This document shows, piece by piece, positions 62,193 through 64,000 of a stretch of DNA of 64,000 bases; within the stretch, counting starts at the first letter, position 1, and every line of letters starts with the position of its first letter. Position numbers and translations under genes: made by a program. The DNA lies in NCBI GenBank assembly GCA_024305745.1, contig JAHRBS010000008.1, positions 1,488,001 through 1,552,000 on the forward strand, read 5' to 3'. This stretch comes from Polyporus tsugae (taxonomy: Eukaryota; Basidiomycota; Agaricomycetes; Polyporales; Polyporaceae). The notes under the pieces were generated by a model. The model made no database searches, was not told the DNA's origin, and saw only the letters and a program-made list of their open reading frames with translations.

Positions 62193-62543
62193 GATGGACG
62201 AGAGGTAAGTAATGGGTAGTACTATTTAGCAGCACTTCTCGTATCGACCGCGCGGCAGACTGCAGCTCGGTTGACGTAATTTTTTGAAGGTCTATAACCC
62301 TCGACGTCGAGGTCAGTAGTCCGGCATTTCATTTTTGATAGTCTCATTCCAAGACCGGGTTGGCCGAGGTTAGCCGGTTATGTTTCGAACATGCGCAGCG
62401 GCGACTGCAAAAATTGCCTAAACGAGAATTCCGTTAATTAATATTAGCGGCGCCCTCTCCAAGCCCCACACAACTCAAATTCAAGTGTCCCTCTTCCCTC
62501 TTCCCTCCAATCGCCCTTCGTCTGTCTCTCGCTTTCATCCACC
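62193..62543. promoter_or_regulatory. Divergent promoter region
   Basis: 351 bp between the GNAT-like gene (-) and the small CxxC gene (+), which start back-to-back. An AT-rich core (TTAATTAATATTA) lies at 62433-62446. No specific site was identified. Confidence 0.4.
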
Positions 62544-63207
62544 ATGTCGTCGCCACCGCCCTCGCCGCTCTTCTCCCGCTCGTCCTCAGGCTCCTCAGGC
62601 AATGGCTACATCCCGCTCGGCGTCCCCCGCGTCGCGAGCCTCCTTGTCAAGATGCGCCGGCACCGCGCCAAGGCCAAGTCCCACCACATCGAGTCCGTGT
62701 CCGGCTCCGAGCCCCTAACACACCCCGCGCTGAGGGACGAAGGTGCCGTCTCCCCTCGCAAAGTGCCTCTAGGCGAGGACACGACCTTCGTATGTCGCGA
62801 TGGAGTCGACGTCGCGAAGCTGTTGAGGGCGGTGCGGGCGTCGCTGTATCAGAGGGCAGTAGAGATTGGTGCGAATGTCTTGGTGGACGAACAGTGCGTA
62901 GTTTGCATTTTTGGGTTCGATGGCGTGTATCCGGATATAAAGGTGGACTGACGGGGCGCTGCTTTCCTGCTGATAGGTGGTCGTGCACGATCTGCGGCCC
63001 TAGACATCGGTCCGATGGGACGTTCAGAGTCTATGTATGCGCCTGTTCTCTTTCTCGCTGATTGGGGAATGTGCTGACGGCCGCGTGCAGGTGCGTTACT
63101 CTGCGCGGGGCGCACGCTCAGAGAGAGGCGACCCGCAGCGCCCGGTCGCGCTTGAGAACGCTCGCGACGTCCCCGGGCTTATGACTATCGTGAACAGGAT
63201 CGATTGA
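62544..63207 (+). CDS. Small conserved protein with CxxC motif
   Basis: Exons 62544-62893, 62977-63034 and 63091-63207 give 174 aa in frame. A Ser/Pro-rich N-terminus is followed by a helix (VAKLLRAVRASLYQRAVEIG), ANVLVDEQWSCTIC, and the strand-like TFRVYVRYSA, then DPQRPVALENARDVPGLMTI at the C-terminus. The layout looks like a small alpha/beta domain; the CTIC pair could bind metal. I recognise the type from basidiomycete genomes as a conserved unknown and cannot assign a function. Confidence 0.75.
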
Positions 63208-64000
63208 GCAACCCGTTCCCAATCCCATCTCTCCTCCCTCTGTTCCCTCACAATGTCGACGGAAATTTTCCCTTCTTGCTGCATCCTCACTCCTCATTCT
63301 CTCCGCTCCCGGTCTTCCCCCTCATTACCCTTCCGTGGACCCTCGTTGGCCACTGTAGAACATCCTGGATTCAACGTATCTCATGACACACTTCTAATAC
63401 CCTCATTGTACCACTGGCACCTTCGCGATCATCATTCCAGTCACCCAGCTAGCCAAGCACGTACGAGCCTCTATAATCCCTCTACGACACCCGTGTACAA
63501 CATGTTCCAGATTTACGTCCCTCTTTGTCTCTTGCCCAGTCTTTTTCCCGCCCCATCCATTTCTTGTCTCCTTGCATACAGAGCATCACGTTCATTTCTC
63601 CACTGTACCAAATCATCCTTGTATATCTACCTACCACTCAAGTCCATCTACCATTCTGCCCCCATACCTCATGCATGCCTGCAGGAAATGGTGCTTGAGC
63701 TGTGTGGCAGACTGCAGCCTTCAGTTCTGAGCCTCTCGAGCCATGACTCACAGGTGCGTTTCCCGAGAACTGTAATGCATTGCCCTTCGAACTGACGCCC
63801 CCGTTCTCAGGTGATGCATTCTTATCTGCGTAGAAGTTTGCTACTGGCAGACTCGCATTGAACACCGTCACAGTATCGCTCGCGCGAACCATTGCGCAGA
63901 CATATCGTCGCAGCCACAGTTTCAAGCACCGAGGACTCGGAGGCCCGTGGGCAGCCCTCGCGCACAACACACCTCGTATGGATGATGGTTGGTCGCCGTC
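63208..64000. other. Right edge, no gene supported
   Basis: C/T-rich 3' flank to about 63620. The frames that remain (63253-63795 plus, 63970-63638 minus) overlap and show no domain. Confidence 0.4.

Overview
The window reads as nuclear DNA of a filamentous basidiomycete, most likely an Agaricomycete of the polypore type. The reasons are short GT-AG introns (mostly 50-65 bp), GC-rich coding DNA, membrane-protein families of the DUF6533/DUF6534 kind, an Rrm4-type endosomal RNA-binding protein, a Fus3/Kpp2-type MAP kinase, and expanded F-box and unknown-protein families. No bacterial or organellar feature was seen. Species-level placement is inference. For ten genes the splice model was checked by summing exon lengths; each gives one uninterrupted frame.

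Layout. 1-3.1 kb is gene-poor. A C2H2 zinc-finger regulator lies at 3.1-4.3 kb (-). From 6.2 to 23 kb is a turnover zone: F-box gene A (-), an intact Dal5-type MFS permease (+), DUF6533 and DUF6534 membrane-protein genes (-), F-box gene B fused to a double-stranded-RNA-binding domain (+), and several decayed fragments of the MFS and C2H2 genes. The rrm4-like gene follows at 23.8-27.6 kb (+). A small gene of unknown function at 28.4-29.2 kb is the first of eight copies. 29.2-33.7 kb is gene-poor, and the MAP kinase is at 33.7-35.4 kb (+).

From 36.5 to 55 kb is the most unusual part. F-box copy C is broken by a 276-bp MITE. Seven more copies of the small family follow, some intact, some truncated or chimeric. 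Among them sit two large genes (996 and 863 aa) whose N-terminal domain carries a PD-(D/E)XK nuclease-like D...ExK signature. Each large gene is head-to-head with an intact small-family gene, and the pair is duplicated together with its 3' flank and a broken piece of the neighbouring RMD1 gene. This duplicated divergent pair is the best candidate for an undescribed system.

55.3-63.2 kb returns to conserved genes: RMD1/DUF155 (-), the MAK5 RNA helicase (+), a GNAT-like acetyltransferase (-) and a small conserved CxxC protein (+). They look like a stable block abutting the rapidly duplicating block; the breakpoint of the duplication lies inside RMD1.
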